This document shows, piece after piece, positions 36,386-45,541 of a stretch of 64,000 nucleotides of DNA. Position 1 is the first letter of the stretch. Each line of letters opens with the position of its first letter. Origin of the DNA: Mycolicibacter sp. MU0102 (GTDB taxonomy: Bacteria > Actinomycetota > Actinomycetes > Mycobacteriales > Mycobacteriaceae); the NCBI RefSeq assembly GCF_963378105.1, contig NZ_OY726398.1:4526001-4590000 (forward strand), read 5' to 3'. The translations under genes and the position numbers were made by a program. The notes under the pieces are model-generated. The model was not told the DNA's origin. It saw only the letters and a list, made by a program, of their open reading frames with translations, and ran no database searches.

Positions 36386-37575
36386 GCCTTACTGCCCTCC
36401 CCCAGCGGCACCCCTTCGGACAGGTGCGGCGCCAGGATGTTGTCGTACATGTTCAACGCACTGGCGATGGCCATGTGCATGTCCAGATATTGGTAGGTGC
36501 CCAGCCGCCCACCGAAGAGCACCTTCGCGGTCTCCATCTCGGCCTTGGCGCGCGCCCGGTAGGACGTCAGCACCGCCCGGTCAGCCTCGGTGTTGATCGG
36601 GTAGTAGGGCTCGTCGGCGTCGTCGGCGAAACGCGAGTACTCGCGCATGATCACCGTCTTGTCGGCCGGGTACTCCCGCTCCGGGTGGAAGTGCCGGAAC
36701 TCGTGGATGCGGGTGAACGGCACGTCGCCGTCGTTGTAGTTCATCACCGGCGTGCCCTGGAAATCTCCGGTGTCGAGCACTTCGAGCTCGAAGTCAAGGG
36801 TGCGCCAACCGAGCTTGCCCTCGGCGTAGTCGAAGTAGCGGTCCAGCGGCCCGGTATAGACCACCGGGGCGTCGGGGTTGGCTGCCCGGAGCTCGTCGCG
36901 GACGTCGAACCAGTCGGTGTCGAGCCGGACCTCGATGCGCTCGTCGGCCGCCATGTTCTGCAGCCACGCGGTGTAGCCGTCGACCGGCAAGCCCTCGTAG
37001 GTGTCGTTGAAGTAGCGGTTGTCGAAGGTGTAGCGCACCGGCAGCCGGGTGATATTGGCCGCCGGCAGTTCCTTGGGGTCGGTCTGCCACTGCTTGGCGG
37101 TGTAGTCCTTGACGAACGCCTCGTACAGCGGGCGGCCGATCAGGCTGATCGCCTTCTCCTCGAGGTTCTGCGCGTCGGCGGTGTCGATCTCGGCAGCCTG
37201 TTCGGCGATCAGCGCCCGGGCTTCGTCGGGCGTGAAATAGCGTCCGAAGAACTGCGACACCAGACCCAGACCCATCGGGAACTGGTAGGACTGGCCGCCG
37301 TGCATGGCGAACACCCGGTGTTGGTAACCGGTGAACTCGGTGAACTGCCGCACGTAGTCCCAGACCCTCTTATTAGAGGTATGGAACAGGTGCGCACCGT
37401 ACTTGTGGACCTCGATGCCGGTCTGCGGTTCCGCTTCGGAGTAGGCGTTGCCGCCGATGTGCGGACGCTTCTCGACGACGAGAACGCGCTTGCCGAGCTG
37501 CGTGGCTGCGCGCTCGGCGATGGTCAGGCCGAAGAATCCGGAACCCACGACAAAGAGGTCAAAACGAGCGGTCAT
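36382..37575 (-). CDS. glf: UDP-galactopyranose mutase Glf
   Basis: FAD enzyme that interconverts UDP-Galp and UDP-Galf, supplying GlfT1/GlfT2. The ATG at 37575 gives 397 aa (M. tuberculosis 399), starting MTARFDLFVVGSGFFGLTIAE with the Rossmann GxGxxG-like motif. Also visible are the second dinucleotide strand RVLVVEKRPHIGGNAYSE, the active-site regions VHKYGAHLFHTSNKRVWDYV and GYTAWLQNM, and the C-terminal GGRLGTYQYLDMHMAIASAL. It is the first gene of the galactan/arabinan unit running to aftB, and it is divergent from erp. Confidence 0.97.
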   Translation of the reverse strand: MTARFDLFVVGSGFFGLTIAERAATQLGKRVLVVEKRPHIGGNAYSEAEPQTGIEVHKYGAHLFHTSNKRVWDYVRQFTEFTGYQHRVFAMHGGQSYQFPMGLGLVSQFFGRYFTPDEARALIAEQAAEIDTADAQNLEEKAISLIGRPLYEAFVKDYTAKQWQTDPKELPAANITRLPVRYTFDNRYFNDTYEGLPVDGYTAWLQNMAADERIEVRLDTDWFDVRDELRAANPDAPVVYTGPLDRYFDYAEGKLGWRTLDFELEVLDTGDFQGTPVMNYNDGDVPFTRIHEFRHFHPEREYPADKTVIMREYSRFADDADEPYYPINTEADRAVLTSYRARAKAEMETAKVLFGGRLGTYQYLDMHMAIASALNMYDNILAPHLSEGVPLGEGSKA

Positions 37576-37883
37576 CGGCGCCAAGGGTAGCCGACCAGCG
37601 CCCGCCCGCATCGTCGGCGCCCCGCCGTCCCCGCTTGCACCTTGACTATCGCCCGCCGATTCCCGGCAGCTCGGCAATCCGGAGGCGCCGAGGCCGCCCC
37701 CGGACGCCGAAGAAGGGTTGGTAGCAGTTTCCTCACGATTCGATCTCGTCACTCTTTTCACACGAGTCACACGCGTACCGTCGGTCACGTAGGACAGATG
37801 CAAGTGCAGTAAGCGCCACCATGGCCCCCCAAAGCAGAGAAGCAGCGCGGGGCCCGACGGCAAAACATATTGAGGAGACTTCC
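37576..37883. promoter_or_regulatory. Divergent promoter region between glf and erp
   Basis: 308 bp between two gene starts. Around 37754-37792 are recurring GTCAC-type words (TTTCACACGAGTCACACG). Similar GTCAC clusters occur upstream of aftA (2692-2708) and after embC (7930-7940). The erp start has GAGGAG immediately upstream. No specific operator is assigned. Confidence 0.5.
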
Positions 37884-38786
37884 GTGCCGAACCGACGTCG
37901 ACGCAGGCTCTCGACAACCATGAGCGCAGTCGCCGCCCTGGCGGTCGCGAGTCCGTTCGCAGTTGTCGCAGTGTCCGAGCTGGCCGCCCACAGCAGCGCG
38001 CCTCAGCACCACGACTTCGTCGCGGCTTCGTCCGTGGCCGACCTGCCCAGTGAGCTGATCACCGCCCTGACCCAGGGCCTGTCCCAGTTCGGGGTGAACC
38101 TCCCGCCGGTGCCTGGCTTCAGCAACGGGGGCGCCTCAACCGGGATGTACCCCGGCCTGACGTCACCGGGTCTGGGCACACCGGGCCTCACTGACCCGTC
38201 CCTGGGCATGCCGGGCCTCACTTCGCCCGGCCTGGGCACGCCGGGGCTCACCTCGCCCGGACTGGGCACGCCGGGGCTCACCGACCCGTCGCTGACCACG
38301 CCGTCGCTGTCGACGCCGCCGCTGGGCACGCCCGGGGTGTCCACCACGTCCGGCCTGACGACACCCGGACTGACCACGCCGCCGCTGACCGATTCCGGCC
38401 TGACCAGCCCGGGATTGACCAGCCCCGGCCTGACCAGCCCGTTGACCAGCCCCGGCCTGACCAGCCCCTTGACCAGCCCGGGGTTGACCAGCCCGGGCCT
38501 GACCAGCCCGGACACCGGCCTGCTCGGGTCCGATGGTCTGCCGCTCACCTCGCCGGTGGGCCTGGACCCCGGACTGGACGGCACCTACCCGATCCTCGGC
38601 GACCCGTCCCTGGGCATGCCCGAGGAGAAGGGCGGCCTCGTCAGCGACCTGATGAGCGCCGCCAACCAGCTGGGCGCCGGACAGGCCATCGACCTGCTCA
38701 AGGGTGTGGTGATCCCGTCCATCGCCCAGGCCGCGCAGGGCGCCGGACCGGCAGCTGCCGCCGCCCCGGCCCTGCCGCTGCCGTAA
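37884..38786 (+). CDS. erp: Exported repetitive protein Erp (PirG, 36-kDa antigen)
   Basis: Surface-exposed mycobacterial protein needed for normal growth and envelope integrity; its biochemical role is unknown. The GTG at 37884, with GAGGAG upstream, gives 300 aa. The N-tail PNRRRRRLSTTMSAVAALAVASPFAVVAV is a signal or anchor. The conserved part is SSVADLPSELITALTQGLSQFGVNLPPVP. The central region is PGLTSP/PGLGTP repeats of five to six residues, followed by VGLDPGLDGTYPILGDPSLG and a C-terminal hydrophobic Ala/Pro segment. The repeat region is longer than in M. tuberculosis Erp (284 aa total). Confidence 0.95.
   Translation: MPNRRRRRLSTTMSAVAALAVASPFAVVAVSELAAHSSAPQHHDFVAASSVADLPSELITALTQGLSQFGVNLPPVPGFSNGGASTGMYPGLTSPGLGTPGLTDPSLGMPGLTSPGLGTPGLTSPGLGTPGLTDPSLTTPSLSTPPLGTPGVSTTSGLTTPGLTTPPLTDSGLTSPGLTSPGLTSPLTSPGLTSPLTSPGLTSPGLTSPDTGLLGSDGLPLTSPVGLDPGLDGTYPILGDPSLGMPEEKGGLVSDLMSAANQLGAGQAIDLLKGVVIPSIAQAAQGAGPAAAAAPALPLP
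38155..38515 (+). repeat. Repeat region inside erp encoding PGL(T/G)(S/T)P units
   Basis: Short direct repeats built on CCGGGCCTGACCAGC-like words encode roughly 20 copies of PGLTSP or PGLGTP. The copy number of this tract varies between mycobacterial species, so it is a likely site of length variation. Confidence 0.85.
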
Positions 38787-38817
38787 CAAGACACAACAGC
38801 GGAGCTGTTCCGCCCCG

Positions 38818-38874
38818 ACGGCACCGCAGAGTCAGCCCGCACCCGGCGGGCACCGGAGGACTCTGCGGTGCCGT
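38818..38874 (+). terminator. Hairpin terminator after erp
   Basis: 16-bp perfect arms, 38818-38833 (ACGGCACCGCAGAGTC) and 38859-38874. They enclose a 25-nt loop that itself contains a CCCGC/GCGGG stem. It lies 32 bp after the erp stop, with no T-run. Confidence 0.75.
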
Positions 38875-38956
38875 TAACAATGCCCAGGAACCGGCCGGTG
38901 TCGGTGGACGCGTGTCGCATCACCAACAACACATGACACATACGTAACATCAGCAC

Positions 38957-40678
38957 GTGCCAACCCGTCGTCGTCCCCCGCCGACGATCAAGCTGACCGC
39001 GTCTCTCGCGACCGTGCTGATCCTGCCGTGGGCGTTGAACTCCGGGTCGGGCTTCAAATCGATCGATGCCTCCCAGACGCCCCCCAGCGCTGCCGCGACC
39101 AAGCTGACCCAGCAGCCGTTGCCAGATCTGGAGCCGGGCGTCACCGTTCGAGAGATCACCCAGGACGAACCGTTCACCATGGTCGCGCTCACCGGCTCCG
39201 ACCTGAGCGGCACGTCGGCACGGATCCGAGCCAAGCGCGCCGACGGGACCTGGGGGCCCTGGTATGCGACCGCGCACGAGGCCAAGCAGGAGACACCGGG
39301 GCCACGGCCTGCCGATGCGCCCGCCCCCGGTCCGGACGGGACCGAGCCGGTGTTCGTCGGCCGGACCACAGCGGTACAGATCGCGGTGACTCGGACCGCT
39401 CCCAACGATCAGGCCAAACCCAAGGCGAAGGGGCCGGCCGCCACGAAAGGCCCGGCCAAGCGCGAGTCCGCCCCCACAAAGCCCGTCCTGGGGCCCGAAC
39501 TCGGTTATGTGCCGGCCACTGCCGCGCAGCCCCTGGCCCAGAACGTCTCCGCGGTGCTGATCACGCCGCCCAAGGCCCCGGCCGACGCGCAGTGGCAACC
39601 GCCCAAGGCGGTGCTGGGCCCGGGCCAACCCCCCAACATCATTCCGCGCAGCCACTGGGGTGCGGGCGCCTACGGCCGGTGCGGCAAACCCGTGGAGAGC
39701 GGCCCGGTCCACGCGGCCGTGGTGCACCACACCGCGGGCTCCAACGACTACGCCCCCGAAGACTCCGCGGAGATCATCCGGGCGATCTACGCCTATCACA
39801 CCCGCACCCTGGGCTGGTGCGACATCGGCTACAACGCGCTGGTGGACAAGTACGGCCAAGTTTTCGAGGGCCGGGCCGGCGGTCTGACCCGGGGCATCAT
39901 GGGCAGCCACGCGGGCGGGTTCAACAGAAATACCTGGGGCGTGTCGATGATCGGCACCTTCGACGACGCGCCTCCCCCGCCGATCCAACTCGAGACGGTC
40001 GGCCGGTTGTTGGGCTGGCGGCTGGGTCTGGACCGCACCGATCCGCGCGGTACCACGCAGCTGGTCTCCGCCGGCGGCTCGTTCACCCACTTTCCGCGCG
40101 GCGCGTCACTGATGCTGCCCTCGATCATCGGCCACCGCGACCTCGACGCGACCGAGTGCCCCGGCGAGCAGGGCTACGTCGCGCTCAACGAGATTCGGGA
40201 GATCGCCGCCCGGTTCAACGAACCGCCTGGGCCGGAAGACCTCGCCCGGGTGATGGAGGGCGGCGCCATTCACACCCGCTGGATGGAACTGGGCGGTGCA
40301 GAGGGCATGCTCGGCGCCCCGACGTCGCCGGAGGCGATCGGCGAGGGCGCCACCAAGTACGCCACCTTCGAACACGGCGCGGTGTACTGGTCGCCGGAGA
40401 CCGGCGCGCAGCCGATCACCGGGGCCATCTACGACGCCTGGGCGTCGCTGGGTTACGAGCGCGGCGTGCTCGGGCTGCCGACCAGCGCCGAGCTTGCCGA
40501 ACCCGAATGGGTGGGCCAGAACTTCCAGCACGGCACCCTGAACTACAACCGGGCCAGCGCGACGGTCATCCGGGTCGTCGACGGCAATGCCGAGGTGCTG
40601 CCCCCGCCGCCGCCGGAGGGTCCACCGGTGCAGCTCGAGCGCTTCTCGCGGGTGATCGATCCGTTCGCAGTCGGTTAG
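38957..40678 (+). CDS. Exported N-acetylmuramoyl-L-alanine amidase with PGRP/Ami2 domain and LGFP repeats (Rv3811 family)
   Basis: A 573-aa protein starting at GTG 38957, with an N-terminal signal/anchor (LTASLATVLILPWAL). An Ala/Pro/Lys linker lies at about residues 140-215. The amidase/PGRP domain runs from IIPRSHWGAG at about 230 to 420; zinc ligands are His in AAVVHHTAGSND and His/Cys in IIGHRDLDATECPG. LGFP repeats at the C-terminus (GGAEGMLGAPTSPE and YERGVLGLPTSAE) are cell-wall anchoring modules. It should cut the stem-peptide amide bond of peptidoglycan outside the membrane. In M. tuberculosis PE_PGRS62 follows; here a convergent HAD gene does. Confidence 0.92.
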   Translation: MPTRRRPPPTIKLTASLATVLILPWALNSGSGFKSIDASQTPPSAAATKLTQQPLPDLEPGVTVREITQDEPFTMVALTGSDLSGTSARIRAKRADGTWGPWYATAHEAKQETPGPRPADAPAPGPDGTEPVFVGRTTAVQIAVTRTAPNDQAKPKAKGPAATKGPAKRESAPTKPVLGPELGYVPATAAQPLAQNVSAVLITPPKAPADAQWQPPKAVLGPGQPPNIIPRSHWGAGAYGRCGKPVESGPVHAAVVHHTAGSNDYAPEDSAEIIRAIYAYHTRTLGWCDIGYNALVDKYGQVFEGRAGGLTRGIMGSHAGGFNRNTWGVSMIGTFDDAPPPPIQLETVGRLLGWRLGLDRTDPRGTTQLVSAGGSFTHFPRGASLMLPSIIGHRDLDATECPGEQGYVALNEIREIAARFNEPPGPEDLARVMEGGAIHTRWMELGGAEGMLGAPTSPEAIGEGATKYATFEHGAVYWSPETGAQPITGAIYDAWASLGYERGVLGLPTSAELAEPEWVGQNFQHGTLNYNRASATVIRVVDGNAEVLPPPPPEGPPVQLERFSRVIDPFAVG

Positions 40679-40694
40679 CTCGGTTGGCTCTGCA

Positions 40695-41525
40695 TCAACG
40701 CAGGAAGATCCGCTCCAGGACCCGCGCCAGGCCGTCGTCGGTGTTGGGTGTGGTGATCTCGGCGGCCGCCGCCAGCACCTCGGGGTGGGCATTGCCCATC
40801 GCCACGCCGTGTCCCGCGCGCACCAGCATCGGCAGGTCGTTGGGCATATCCCCGAACGCCACCACCTGCTCGATGCCGATACCCAGCGGCGCGATCAGCT
40901 CCTCGATGCCGCTGGCCTTGGTGATACCCGCCGGCACTACCTCGATCAGCCCGTTGTTGGTGGAGTAGGTCAGCTCCGCGGCCGTTCCGATATGGGCCTG
41001 CAGCTGCTCCGCCATGGCGGCACTGGACATCCCCGCCTTGCGAATCAACAGCTTGATCGCCGGCTGCGACAACAGGTCGTCCAAAGACACCTCGGTGTTG
41101 TCGGGGTTGAGCCAGGCGTGTTCGTAGCCCGGCGAACTGACGAACTGCGGCGTGGCCGCATCGTGCGCGCTCTCGCCGATGCGCTCCACGGCCAGGCCCG
41201 CCCCCGGGATGGCGCGGCTGGCGACCTCGGCCAGTTTGACCAGGCTGTCGGCCGAGAGTGTGCGTGCCGAGACCACCCGATCGGTGGCGGGGTCGTAAAG
41301 CACCGCCCCGTTGGCGCACACCGCCATGGGGGCGAACCCGAGCGCGTCGACCACCGGCGCTATCCACCGCGGCGGGCGTCCGGTCGCCAGGACGAAGCGG
41401 GTGCCGGAGTCCACCGCTGCATGAACCGCGTCGCGCGTCCGCGCGGTGATGTTCTCGGTGTCGTCGAGCAGGGTGCCGTCGACGTCGCTGGCGATCAGCG
41501 CGGGCGGTCCACCGTGTGGCTGCAT
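40695..41525 (-). CDS. HAD-superfamily Cof-type phosphatase (Rv3813c family)
   Basis: A 276-aa soluble hydrolase. HAD motif I is ASDVDGTLLDD near residue 12, motif II is VLATGRPP, motif III includes the Lys in TKASGIEEL, and motif IV is AFGDMPNDLPML. The large C2-type cap marks the Cof/IIB subfamily, whose members dephosphorylate sugar phosphates or nucleotides; the substrate is unknown. The start ATG shares its A with the stop of the upstream acyltransferase gene (TGATG), so it is coupled to the acyltransferase trio. Confidence 0.9.
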   Translation of the reverse strand: MQPHGGPPALIASDVDGTLLDDTENITARTRDAVHAAVDSGTRFVLATGRPPRWIAPVVDALGFAPMAVCANGAVLYDPATDRVVSARTLSADSLVKLAEVASRAIPGAGLAVERIGESAHDAATPQFVSSPGYEHAWLNPDNTEVSLDDLLSQPAIKLLIRKAGMSSAAMAEQLQAHIGTAAELTYSTNNGLIEVVPAGITKASGIEELIAPLGIGIEQVVAFGDMPNDLPMLVRAGHGVAMGNAHPEVLAAAAEITTPNTDDGLARVLERIFLR

Positions 41526-42319
41526 CAGCGCGAACTCCGTTCGGCCAGTGTCCGGCGCAGGCGTCCGCCCTGGGCCTGCTCGGTACGTTTGCGATCACGC
41601 TCGGCCAGCTCAGCTGCCCGCATCTCCAACGCTTCGGCCATGGTGGGCGCGCTGCCACCCAGCCGGCGCGGCACCCAGTACGCCCCCGCCGGATGTGGGT
41701 ACTCCAGTTGCGCCGCTTCGAGCATCGCCGCCATGGTGCTCCTCAGCTCAGTGGTGGTCGCCGCCACATCAGCACCCGCAGCCATCGGCGCGCCGACCTT
41801 CGCCAGCACCGGAATATGGTTGCGCCACAGATGCTTCGGGTGGTCTTTTGTCCAAACTCGGTGGATTCCCCAGACGATGACCGGGATGAGGGGAACGCCC
41901 GCGCTGTGGGCCATCCGGGCAGCCCCCGTCTTGAACTCCCGCAACTCGAAGCTGCGGCTGATGGTGGCCTCTGGATTCAGACCGATCAGCTCGCCTTTCC
42001 GCAACTGCGCCACCGCTTCGTCATAGGCGCCGGCCCCGGCGGAGCGGTCGACCGGGATCAACTTGATGTGCTTGATCACGTAGTTGACCACCGGGACCTC
42101 GGTCATCTCGGCCTTGATCATGAATCGCAGCCGGCGGTGCCGCTGCAAGGCCGCGATCGAGGCCGGATACCAGTCCAGGTAGCTGGTGTGGTTGACGGCG
42201 AGCACCGCCCCGCCGTGCTCGGGAATGTTCTCCAGGCCGTCGATGGTCACATGCGGCCCGTTGGCGTTCGCCAGCCGCGGGACAACAATCTCCAGCGCCC
42301 GGAAAAAAGGTTCTGCCAT
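41525..42319 (-). CDS. Lysophospholipid-type acyltransferase, third gene of a tandem trio
   Basis: A 264-aa PlsC-like protein. Block I is AVNHTSYLDWYPAS (the HxxxxD motif), block III is GLNPEATISRSFE (usual GLYPEG/GVYPEG position), and a proline-containing block IV is VPLIPVIVWG. The family transfers acyl chains onto glycerophosphate or other lipid acceptors at the inner membrane face. It is 3 bp downstream of the second copy. It differs from the other two in having Asn in GLNPEA where they have Tyr, so its acceptor or acyl preference may differ. Confidence 0.9.
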   Translation of the reverse strand: MAEPFFRALEIVVPRLANANGPHVTIDGLENIPEHGGAVLAVNHTSYLDWYPASIAALQRHRRLRFMIKAEMTEVPVVNYVIKHIKLIPVDRSAGAGAYDEAVAQLRKGELIGLNPEATISRSFELREFKTGAARMAHSAGVPLIPVIVWGIHRVWTKDHPKHLWRNHIPVLAKVGAPMAAGADVAATTTELRSTMAAMLEAAQLEYPHPAGAYWVPRRLGGSAPTMAEALEMRAAELAERDRKRTEQAQGGRLRRTLAERSSR

Positions 42320-42322
42320 GCG

Positions 42323-43099
42323 CTACTGCTCCGTGCCAGATGGGTCGGGCCGGCGGTCGCCCGCGCGCTTGCGCATCCGTTCCGTCAGCTCCTGCTCTTC
42401 GGCAACCCTAGCCTCGTCGGGGGTGGGCGCGCCGCCGCCAAGTCGCCGGGGCACCCAGAACTCGCCTGCGGGGTGCGGGTATTCCTGCTGCACCTGAGCC
42501 AGCAGCGGCGCCATACGCTCGCGCAGTCGGGCGCTGAGCGCGGCGGCATCACCGGATGGGGCCAGCGGTTCGCCCGCCAGTACGGTGATCGGAATCTTGC
42601 TGCGCACCAACCTCGCCCTCGGGTGATCCTTGGTCCACAGCCGGTGGGCACCCCAGACGATCAGCGGGACGATCGGCACCTGCGCTTCTAGTGCCATACG
42701 GGCCGCCCCGGATTTGAATTCCTTGAGCTCGAAACTGCGGCTGATGGTGGCTTCGGGGTAGACCCCAACCACTTCGCCGGCGCGCAACGCGCTGACCGCG
42801 TGCTGGTAGGCGTCGGCGCCGGCCCCGCGGTCCACCGGGATGGTCCCGGTGTGGTGGATCAGGTAATTGACCAGCCGCACCTGCTGCATTTCGGCTTTGA
42901 TCATGAACCGCATCCGGCGGCCGCGGTGATACGCCGCCAGCCCCGCGGGCAGGAAGTCCACGTAGCCGGTGTGGTTGATCGCGATCACCGCACCGCTCTC
43001 AGCCGGGATGTGTTCCAAGCCGTGGTAGTCGACCCGTGCCCCGGCAATCCTCACCGCGCTCAGTGCAGTGAGTTCCAGCGCTCGAAAGACCGGCTGCAT
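42323..43099 (-). CDS. Lysophospholipid-type acyltransferase, second gene of a tandem trio
   Basis: The ATG at 43099 gives 258 aa. The motifs are AINHTGYVDFLPAG (HxxxxD), FMIKAEMQQ, GVYPEATISRSFELKEFK and VPIVPLIVWGAHRLW. The C-terminal LGGGAPTPDEA is shared with its neighbours. The frame remains open upstream over the end of the first copy, but that sequence is a shadow. It is separated by 7 bp from the first copy and 3 bp from the third. Confidence 0.9.
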   Translation of the reverse strand: MQPVFRALELTALSAVRIAGARVDYHGLEHIPAESGAVIAINHTGYVDFLPAGLAAYHRGRRMRFMIKAEMQQVRLVNYLIHHTGTIPVDRGAGADAYQHAVSALRAGEVVGVYPEATISRSFELKEFKSGAARMALEAQVPIVPLIVWGAHRLWTKDHPRARLVRSKIPITVLAGEPLAPSGDAAALSARLRERMAPLLAQVQQEYPHPAGEFWVPRRLGGGAPTPDEARVAEEQELTERMRKRAGDRRPDPSGTEQ

Positions 43100-43106
43100 G
43101 TCAGCG

Positions 43107-43907
43107 CTACTCCGCGGCACCCGTCGGGCTCGGCGGCTTCTTCTTCCCGGCGGACCGCTCCTCGGCCCTGCGCGCCGCTTCGGCGGCGTCGAGCTCGAGC
43201 GCCTCAGCGGGCGTGGGGGCGCTGCCGCCCAGGCTGCGCGGTACCCAGAAGGCGCCGCCGGGATGGTCGTCGGGATAGGAGTCCTGCGCCTGTTCGAGCA
43301 GGTGCTGCATCCGGGTCTGCAGCAGGGCACGCAGCTCATCGACCGGGAGCGTGGACGGGATCGGCTCACCGATCGTCACCGTGACCGGCACCTTGGTGCG
43401 ACCCAGCTGCTTTGGGTGGTCCTTGGTCCACAGCCGCTGGGCGCCCCACACGATGTGCGGGATGATCGGCACCTGCGCCTCGATCGCCATCCGTGCGGCG
43501 CCGCTTTTGAACTCCTTGAGCTCGAAGCTGCGGCTGATGGTCGCCTCCGGGTAGACCCCGACCAATTCGCCGGCCTTCAGCTTGGCGACCGCGGTGGCAT
43601 AGGACTCCGCGCCCTGGCTGCGATCCACCGCGATGTGCTTGCAGCCTCGCATGATCGGGCCGGTGAAGCGGTTGTCGAAGGTCTCCTTCTTGGCCATGAA
43701 ACGCACCCAGCGCCGCGGTTTCGCGTCGTAGGAGGCCACACCGGCGAACAAGAAGTCGAAGTAGCCGGTGTGGTTGATCGCGACCACCGCGCCGCCGGTG
43801 GCGGGAATGTGCTCCCGGCCGGTGACGATGATCTTCAGACCCTCATAGCGCCACAGCGTTCGCGCAGCGGCAGCGACACCGCCGTACCAAGCCTCCACAG
43901 CACTCAA
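43107..43907 (-). CDS. Lysophospholipid-type acyltransferase, first gene of a tandem trio
   Basis: A 266-aa protein with AINHTGYFDFLFAG, FMAKKETFDN, GVYPEATISRSFELKEFK and VPIIPHIVWGAQRLW. The three copies share the order of blocks and the LGGSAPT tail, so they arose by tandem duplication. It is the promoter-proximal gene of the trio-HAD unit and is divergent from the MBL/Rieske gene with a 74-bp gap. It corresponds in position to Rv3816c. Confidence 0.9.
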   Translation of the reverse strand: MSAVEAWYGGVAAAARTLWRYEGLKIIVTGREHIPATGGAVVAINHTGYFDFLFAGVASYDAKPRRWVRFMAKKETFDNRFTGPIMRGCKHIAVDRSQGAESYATAVAKLKAGELVGVYPEATISRSFELKEFKSGAARMAIEAQVPIIPHIVWGAQRLWTKDHPKQLGRTKVPVTVTIGEPIPSTLPVDELRALLQTRMQHLLEQAQDSYPDDHPGGAFWVPRSLGGSAPTPAEALELDAAEAARRAEERSAGKKKPPSPTGAAE

Positions 43908-43981
43908 GCCTAGGCGATGCCGCCGGCTTGGCCGCCGGTAAGCTCGGGAGGGATCTCTTACAGCGTCGGGAGTAGGAACTA

Positions 43982-45541
43982 GTGCAGGTCACCAGCGTCG
44001 GGCACGCCGGCTTCCGGATCGAGACCGCCGCAGGCAGCATCCTGTGCGACCCGTGGGTGAATCCGGCCTACTTCGGCTCGTGGTTCCCGTTCCCGGACAA
44101 TTCGGCGCTGGACTGGGACACCCTCGGCGACTGCGACTACCTCTACATTTCCCACCTGCACCACGATCACTTCGACCCGCGGCACCTGGCGGCGCACGTC
44201 AACAAGGACGCGGTGGTGCTGCTGCCCGATTACCCCGTGCCCGATCTGCGCCGCGAACTGGAAGAGCTGGGCTTTCACCGGTTCTTCGAGACGACCGATT
44301 CGCAGCGGCAAACCGTGTCCGGCCCCAAGGGCGATCTGGACGTCATGATCATCGCGCTGCGCGCCCCGGCCGACGGCCCGATCGGCGACTCCGGGCTGGT
44401 GGTCTCCGACGGCGTGACCACCGTGTTCAACATGAACGACTCCCGCCCGATCGACCTGGACGTGCTAGCGGCCTTCGACGCGATCGACGTGCACCTGGTG
44501 CAGTACTCCGGGGCGATCTGGTACCCGATGGTCTATGACATGCCGGCCCGGGCCAAGGAGGCGTTCGGCACCCAGAAGCGCCAGCGGCAGATGGACCGCG
44601 CCCGCCAGTACATCGCCCACGTCGGGGCGACCTGGGTGGTGCCGTCGGCAGGACCGCCGTGTTTCCTGGATTCCGAGCTGCGTTACCTCAACGACGACCA
44701 CGGCGACCCGGCCAACATCTTCCCCGACGAGATGGTGTTCCTCGACCAGCTGCGTCGCAACGGTCACGACGGCGGGTTGTTGATGATTCCGGGGAGCACC
44801 GCGAGTTTCACCGGAGCGCAACTGGATTCGCTGATCCACCCGCTGGACGAAGCCGACGTCGAGGCTATCTTCACCACCGGCAAGGCGGACTACATCGCCG
44901 CCTACGCCGATCGGATGGCGCCGGTGCTGGCCGCCGAGAAGGCCTCCTGGGCGCCCGCGGCCGGCCCGGCGATGCTCGAGCCGCTGCGTGCCCTGTTCGA
45001 GCCGATCATGGCCCGCAGCAACGAGATCTGCGACGGCATCGGCTATCCGGTCGAGCTGGCGCTGGACGGGGAAGGCCACACCGAGACGGTGGTGCTGGAC
45101 TTCCCCAAACGCATAGTGCGCGAGCCGATTCCCGGCGAGAAGTTCCGCTACGGCTTCGGCATTCCACCTGAGCTGGTGCGGACCGTGCTGCGCGACAGCG
45201 AACCGGACTGGGTCAACACCATCTTCTTGTCCACCCGGTTCAGGGCATGGCGGGTCGGCGGTTACAACGAGTACCTGTACACCTTCTTCAAGTGCCTCAC
45301 CGAGGACCGGATCGTCTACGCCGAAGGCTGGTTCGGCGAGAGCCACGACGACTCGGCAACCACCACACTGGGCGACTGGCAGGTTCAGCGTCGCTGCCCG
45401 CACATGAAGGCCGACCTGTCGAAGTTCGGGGTGGTCGAGGGCGACATCCTCACCTGCAATCAACACGGCTGGGAATGGGATCTCAAGTCCGGTCGCTGCC
45501 TGACCGCCAAGGGCCACGAATTGCGTTGCGAGAAGCTGTGA
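43982..45541 (+). CDS. Fusion of metallo-beta-lactamase fold and Rieske [2Fe-2S] domain (Rv3818 family)
   Basis: A 519-aa protein from GTG 43982, with GGGAGTAGGA upstream. The N-terminal half is a metallo-beta-lactamase fold with the metal motif SHLHHDHFD near residue 60 and VFNMNDSRPID. The C-terminal Rieske domain has CPH, 16 residues, then CNQH (RRCPHMKADL ... LTCNQHGWEWDL), the two Cys and two His for a [2Fe-2S] cluster. This layout resembles UlaG-type or CMP-Neu5Ac-hydroxylase-like proteins, which are oxygenases. The substrate here is unknown. The stop overlaps a small co-translated gene. Confidence 0.9.
   Translation: MQVTSVGHAGFRIETAAGSILCDPWVNPAYFGSWFPFPDNSALDWDTLGDCDYLYISHLHHDHFDPRHLAAHVNKDAVVLLPDYPVPDLRRELEELGFHRFFETTDSQRQTVSGPKGDLDVMIIALRAPADGPIGDSGLVVSDGVTTVFNMNDSRPIDLDVLAAFDAIDVHLVQYSGAIWYPMVYDMPARAKEAFGTQKRQRQMDRARQYIAHVGATWVVPSAGPPCFLDSELRYLNDDHGDPANIFPDEMVFLDQLRRNGHDGGLLMIPGSTASFTGAQLDSLIHPLDEADVEAIFTTGKADYIAAYADRMAPVLAAEKASWAPAAGPAMLEPLRALFEPIMARSNEICDGIGYPVELALDGEGHTETVVLDFPKRIVREPIPGEKFRYGFGIPPELVRTVLRDSEPDWVNTIFLSTRFRAWRVGGYNEYLYTFFKCLTEDRIVYAEGWFGESHDDSATTTLGDWQVQRRCPHMKADLSKFGVVEGDILTCNQHGWEWDLKSGRCLTAKGHELRCEKL

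Noticed and set aside
36382..37917. Longer Glf with 114 extra N-terminal residues
   Set aside because: The extension is Arg/Gly/Ser-rich and lies in the divergent glf-erp promoter. The ATG at 37575 gives the family's normal length and start.
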